Below are positions 61,315 to 63,803 of a stretch of 63,803 nucleotides of DNA, one piece after another. Source of the DNA: an uncultured Bacteroidales bacterium (GTDB lineage: Bacteria > Bacteroidota > Bacteroidia > Bacteroidales > Paludibacteraceae); contig CACZEL010000009.1 of NCBI GenBank assembly GCA_902780235.1, positions 1 to 63,803 of the forward strand, read 5' to 3'. Made by a program: the position numbers and the translations under genes. Below the pieces are notes generated by a model. It saw only the letters and a list, made by a program, of their open reading frames with translations. It was not told where the DNA came from and made no database searches. The first letter of the stretch is position 1. Each line of letters opens with the position of its first letter.

Positions 61315-61703
61315 TGAAAATGAATAGAATGAAAAAACTCCTTTTTTTCGCTACTTTGGCAGTTGCCGCGCTGAGTATGAGCGGATGTATCGCCTATTCG
61401 CTCAGCCGTTCCTGTACCGTTACGGTACGTGTCTATGACCGCAACGGATATACTGTTCCCGATGAGACGGTGTATCTCCTCTACGGAGACGCCACCGAAC
61501 TCACCAAAGACCATGCTATCAAAACGATGGATACGGATTATGCCGGCTATGCCGAGTTCCGACTCTCCGAACTCGAGATGACTTATCAGGAGAAGAAAGC
61601 CTTTTTTGCACTAACCTTCAAAGGCAATGATATCTCCGGTAAAACAGCCTTCACCGCCCTCCAAAACGACAGGGTAAGCGTCACTATAAATCAAATAAAA
61701 TAA
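61314..61703 (+). CDS. Hypothetical lipoprotein
   Basis: 129 residues from ATG 61314 (ATG 61329 would give MKKLLFFATL). Signal peptide ends LSMSGC. A beta-rich domain follows (IAYSLSRSCTVTVRVYDRNGYTVPDETVYLLYGDATEL, AFTALQNDRVSVTINQ) similar to carboxypeptidase-regulatory or bacterial Ig-like folds. Overlaps the YD-repeat lipoprotein gene and is part of the same operon; function unknown. Confidence 0.7.
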   Translation: MKMNRMKKLLFFATLAVAALSMSGCIAYSLSRSCTVTVRVYDRNGYTVPDETVYLLYGDATELTKDHAIKTMDTDYAGYAEFRLSELEMTYQEKKAFFALTFKGNDISGKTAFTALQNDRVSVTINQIK

Positions 61704-61728
61704 TGTAAAACAACTAAAATAAACACGT

Positions 61729-62634
61729 ATGAAAAAACTATTTTTTATCTTAGTTGCATCGCTCATCGCCTTCAGCTTCACCTCCTGTGAGAATTACGGA
61801 GGACATTCCTCGTCAGACCCCTCATCTTCCTCTGATAAGGATAAACCGTTGAAATTCACCATCAGCGTTCCGCAGGACGAGATCACCGAGACCTCCGCCC
61901 ATATCATCATCACGCCTTCCGATCCCTACGAGGAATACTGCTGGCTGATGTTCCCCAAAGAGGTTTTAATGGACGAAAAGGGAAATATTGGTTCTCTCAA
62001 TCAATATGTCCAAGGCTTGGCTCACGATGGTAATTCCTATGAAAGTTATAAGAGAAATTATCCGGTTCAGATCGGTAAATTCGATCAAGTTTTTAATGAA
62101 CTGGATCCGGGAATTCAGTACTTCGTTTGTGCATTCTGTCTGGATTCGAATCTGAATATCGTTCGCGATTATGTAGCGAGTGAGTTCTTCACTACGCTTG
62201 ACGAACAAGAAATCGCCGGCTATGTGAATTTCGGTCTGCCGTCCGGTACCCTTTGGGCGGAAGAATCGGCTGGTACGGGATACTACACCATCGATGATGC
62301 CAAAGCTGAGTACGGTAACCAACTCCCGACCAAAGAACAATGGCAAGAGCTGATCGATAATTGTAACTGGGAGTGGAAAAATGATGAAAAGGGCTATCTG
62401 GTATCGTCCAAGACGGATCCGAAGACGAATATCTTCTTGGACGCGTTCGGCTATATGAATAGCAAAGAAGAGATTATCAATGCCCGCTCGAGAGGATACT
62501 ACTGGTCCCGTACCGAAGAATACGATAATACGTTTGGCGATATTGTGTATTGCATGACCTTCATGGAGTCTCGGTACGAGGTTGTCTTTTTTGACTATAA
62601 CGACGTTGCACGTTCTGTCTGGCTGGTTAAATAA
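61729..62634 (+). CDS. Lipoprotein with FISUMP-like domain
   Basis: 301 residues. Signal peptide ends FSFTSC, then a Ser/Asp linker. A middle beta-sandwich (FTISVPQDEITETSAHIIITPSDPYEEYCWLMFP) precedes a C-terminal domain of the Fibrobacter paralogous (FISUMP/DUF1566) kind: YVNFGLPSGTLWAEESAG, LPTKEQWQELIDNCNWEW, GYYWSRTEE. These domains are common on Bacteroidales surface proteins. Last gene before the terminator at 62673. Confidence 0.8.
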   Translation: MKKLFFILVASLIAFSFTSCENYGGHSSSDPSSSSDKDKPLKFTISVPQDEITETSAHIIITPSDPYEEYCWLMFPKEVLMDEKGNIGSLNQYVQGLAHDGNSYESYKRNYPVQIGKFDQVFNELDPGIQYFVCAFCLDSNLNIVRDYVASEFFTTLDEQEIAGYVNFGLPSGTLWAEESAGTGYYTIDDAKAEYGNQLPTKEQWQELIDNCNWEWKNDEKGYLVSSKTDPKTNIFLDAFGYMNSKEEIINARSRGYYWSRTEEYDNTFGDIVYCMTFMESRYEVVFFDYNDVARSVWLVK

Positions 62635-62672
62635 CCCCCATACAATTTATATAAGCTAATAGTAGCACAAAT

Positions 62673-62706
62673 GGCGGTAATCCGACATGGGTTACCGCCT
62701 TTTTTA
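62673..62706 (+). terminator. Terminator after the lipoprotein run
   Basis: GGCGGTAA (62673-62680) pairs with TTACCGCC (62692-62699), followed by T7. Confidence 0.9.
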
Positions 62707-62753
62707 TATCTATCAAACAACAAAAATTTAAATTATTAACTATTATTTATTCT

Positions 62754-62992
62754 ATGACCAAGTATCAATTTCTGCTCAAAAAAAAGAAGAAGGAGAACTG
62801 AGCATTCTCTTCAACCATTTCGAGCTTCCGCTCAAGTATCAGCAACAAATGGACATCTATGCCTTTCATCTTGCCCATCCGGACTATTCGCAGCTGAAAT
62901 TGGCAAACCTCCTCAACACCAGCCAAGCTACCGTCCAACGGGCGATTGCTTTTATGAGTATGCCCGTCCGATGGGACGATTCATATTTATGA
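62754..62992 (+). CDS. HTH-like small protein, split by possible -1 frameshift
   Basis: ATG 62754 reads MTKYQFLLKKKKKEN and stops at 62801. A slip of -1 on A8 (62778-62785), where the frame shows A AAA AAG, the same heptamer used for programmed -1 frameshifting in E. coli dnaX, would give about 79 residues: MTKYQFLLKKKEEGELS..., QLKLANLLNTSQATVQRAIAFMSM..., ending at TGA 62990-62992. The QLKLANLLNTSQATVQRAIAFM part resembles a helix-turn-helix. A simple one-base indel in a pseudogene is the alternative. A promoter (62993-63024) starts right after it. Confidence 0.5.
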
Positions 62993-63024
62993 ATTGCCCA
63001 TGTCTGAAATTAGCAGTAATTTTG
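62993..63024 (+). promoter_or_regulatory. Promoter before the terminal small genes
   Basis: ATTG (62993-62996) and TAATTTTG (63017-63024), spacer 20 bp, then CACCG. Confidence 0.8.
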
Positions 63025-63040
63025 CACCGTCTTTCAATCC

Positions 63041-63199
63041 GCCGTCCTTCTCATCCATACGCCATGATTGGCGGATAAGGACGGCACGAAAGAAAAAGAA
63101 AAGAAAAAGAACCAAAAAGAAATTATAAAAAGAAAGCAGTCCACCGGCGTAGCCGGTAGTCTACCGTCTTTTAGACGGTGGTCTATCGGCAAAGCCGAT
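63041..63199 (+). promoter_or_regulatory. Leader with a long hairpin and three tandem hairpins
   Basis: CCGTCCTT (63041-63048) pairs with AAGGACGG (63077-63084), with inner CGCC/GGCG. Then ACCGGC-gta-GCCGGT (63143-63157), ACCGTCT-ttt-AGACGGT (63163-63179) and ATCGGC-aaa-GCCGAT (63185-63199) repeat every 20-22 bases, each set off by GTCT/GTCC. The whole lies in the 5' leader of the gene at 63226. No known RNA class is recognised. Confidence 0.6.
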
Positions 63200-63225
63200 G
63201 GTCGGTCGGACTAAAATTATTGAAC

Positions 63226-63591
63226 ATGATGGAGTATCCATTTATTGATTTCTGGCATCTCTATGCCCCGGACAAGCAGTTCTTCAACCGCTACCGTGCT
63301 TGTGAGCGTCTATGGGCAGCGAAGAGCGAACGTGATCGTTCCCTCATTCTTCGCGAACTGCAAAACGAGCAGTCTGAACGATCTCCGCCTCTCCATACCA
63401 AGAACCCCTATTTCTACCTCATCGACTGGCAACCTCCGCAACCGCACTGGCTCAGTCCGGCAGAAACAGGGCATCTTCTGGCGCAGCAAGTCCCCCTCGC
63501 TGTCTGCCGTAATCCGCAGACAAAGCTTTTCGGTACCGTCACCAAGTCCGAAGCGGACATCTTCGCCCTCGAAGTACATCATTATATGTAA
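63226..63591 (+). CDS. Small conserved hypothetical protein
   Basis: 121 residues from ATG 63226 (ATG 63229 is also possible). No signal peptide. Notable segments: FIDFWHLYAPDKQFFNRYRACERLWAAKS and NPYFYLIDWQPPQPHWLSP, a W/P/Y-rich signature I recall from small Bacteroidales hypotheticals near HTH genes, without function. Preceded by a long structured leader, followed by the GTCGGAT-tta-ATCCGAC hairpin. Confidence 0.65.
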   Translation: MMEYPFIDFWHLYAPDKQFFNRYRACERLWAAKSERDRSLILRELQNEQSERSPPLHTKNPYFYLIDWQPPQPHWLSPAETGHLLAQQVPLAVCRNPQTKLFGTVTKSEADIFALEVHHYM

Positions 63592-63609
63592 ATCCCTTTG
63601 TCTATTAAC

Positions 63610-63626
63610 GTCGGATTTAATCCGAC
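63610..63626. promoter_or_regulatory. Hairpin GTCGGAT-tta-ATCCGAC
   Basis: Perfect 7-bp stem, same arms as the hairpin at 80-96 but a different loop. It lies between the genes at 63226 and 63672, followed by AT-rich heptamers (63633-63668). Confidence 0.7.
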
Positions 63627-63632
63627 AAAAAT

Positions 63633-63668
63633 ATTCACTATTAATTATTAATTTTTAATTTTTAATTC
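63633..63668 (+). repeat. AT-rich heptamer array before the last gene
   Basis: Units ATTAATT, ATTAATT, TTTAATT, TTTAATT, inverse of the AATTAAA family seen inside the MATE gene. Confidence 0.75.
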
Positions 63669-63671
63669 CTT

Positions 63672-63803
63672 ATGAGATGCGTACTTATGCCCGGAATCAG
63701 AAGTATCTCCGGCACAATGAAAAGAAACGCCGATGGCAGCCGTTTGGAGTTTAGAACTTTCCAGCGTCCCGACGGCACTACGGAAACACGAGCGTATATC
63801 TGC
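63672..63803 (+). CDS. Small hypothetical protein, cut by window end
   Basis: 44 codons are visible from ATG 63672: MRCVLMPGIRSISGT, then a basic stretch and RLEFRTFQRPDGTTETRAYIC, open to the window edge. The GIRSISGTMK start recalls a group of small basic Bacteroidales hypotheticals; function unknown. Confidence 0.55.
   Translation, partial: MRCVLMPGIRSISGTMKRNADGSRLEFRTFQRPDGTTETRAYIC

Overview
The window is chromosomal DNA of a member of the Bacteroidota, most likely order Bacteroidales. At least 16 promoters have the Bacteroidetes form: a -33 element YTTG, a 20-bp spacer and a -7 element TAnnTTTG. Gene content agrees: SPASM radical-SAM protein with small lipoproteins, TonB-dependent receptor with an N-terminal carboxypeptidase-regulatory-like domain, BspA-type leucine-rich surface protein, many SPII lipoproteins, and a CoaX/outer-membrane protein/TPR/LptC operon. 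No species can be named from this sequence alone.

Layout. 1-954: a basic hypothetical protein behind a hairpin-rich leader. 1001-5914: TPR/HTH membrane regulator, small secreted and lipoproteins, and a radical SAM/SPASM protein. 5956-7429: hypothetical protein and ribosome hibernation factor HPF (minus). 7556-22457: one long apparent operon with two pectinesterase-like proteins, a MATE transporter, an RND efflux adaptor and pump, a phosphopantetheinyl transferase, DnaX, a YgiQ-type radical SAM protein and an M23 peptidase. 22472-23170: Crp/Fnr regulator (minus). 23277-30185: YceD/DUF177, rpmF (L32), pseudouridine synthase, MMPL-like exporter and two ABC-2 permeases. 30193-30912: CYTH protein (minus) and tRNA-Ser(GCU). 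31185-38637 (minus): EngB, TonB receptor, MutS, MltG and a UspA-like protein. 38674-45788: small membrane protein, acyl-CoA synthetase, CoaX, outer-membrane protein, TPR protein, LptC, FabG. 45854-49249 (minus): two GH13 lipoproteins. 49285-58023: small lipoprotein, then a BspA-like protein and a 2184-residue repeat protein behind a leader with a C10 tract and a terminator-like hairpin. 58174-62706: DUF4143-type ATPase and a run of small lipoproteins with one decayed relative. 62754-63803: an HTH-like gene split by a possible -1 frameshift and two small hypothetical genes with structured leaders, the last cut by the window edge.

The most unusual signal is a set of imperfect short tandem repeats with 7-bp (sometimes 8-bp) units, falling into several sequence families. 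They lie between genes and also in frame inside conserved genes, including radical SAM, Sfp, DnaX, MATE, RND adaptor, MMPL, YgiQ, EngB, TonB receptor, DUF177 and GH13 genes. They put the same short peptides (for example IANSQQPIA, VESRK, KGER, EMSRxRDLE) into unrelated proteins. Other points of interest are the C10/attenuator leader, the A-AAA-AAG frameshift site, a hairpin motif shared by both window ends, and a short C-terminal motif shared by three secreted proteins.

All functions come from reading motifs and family resemblance; no database search was possible.
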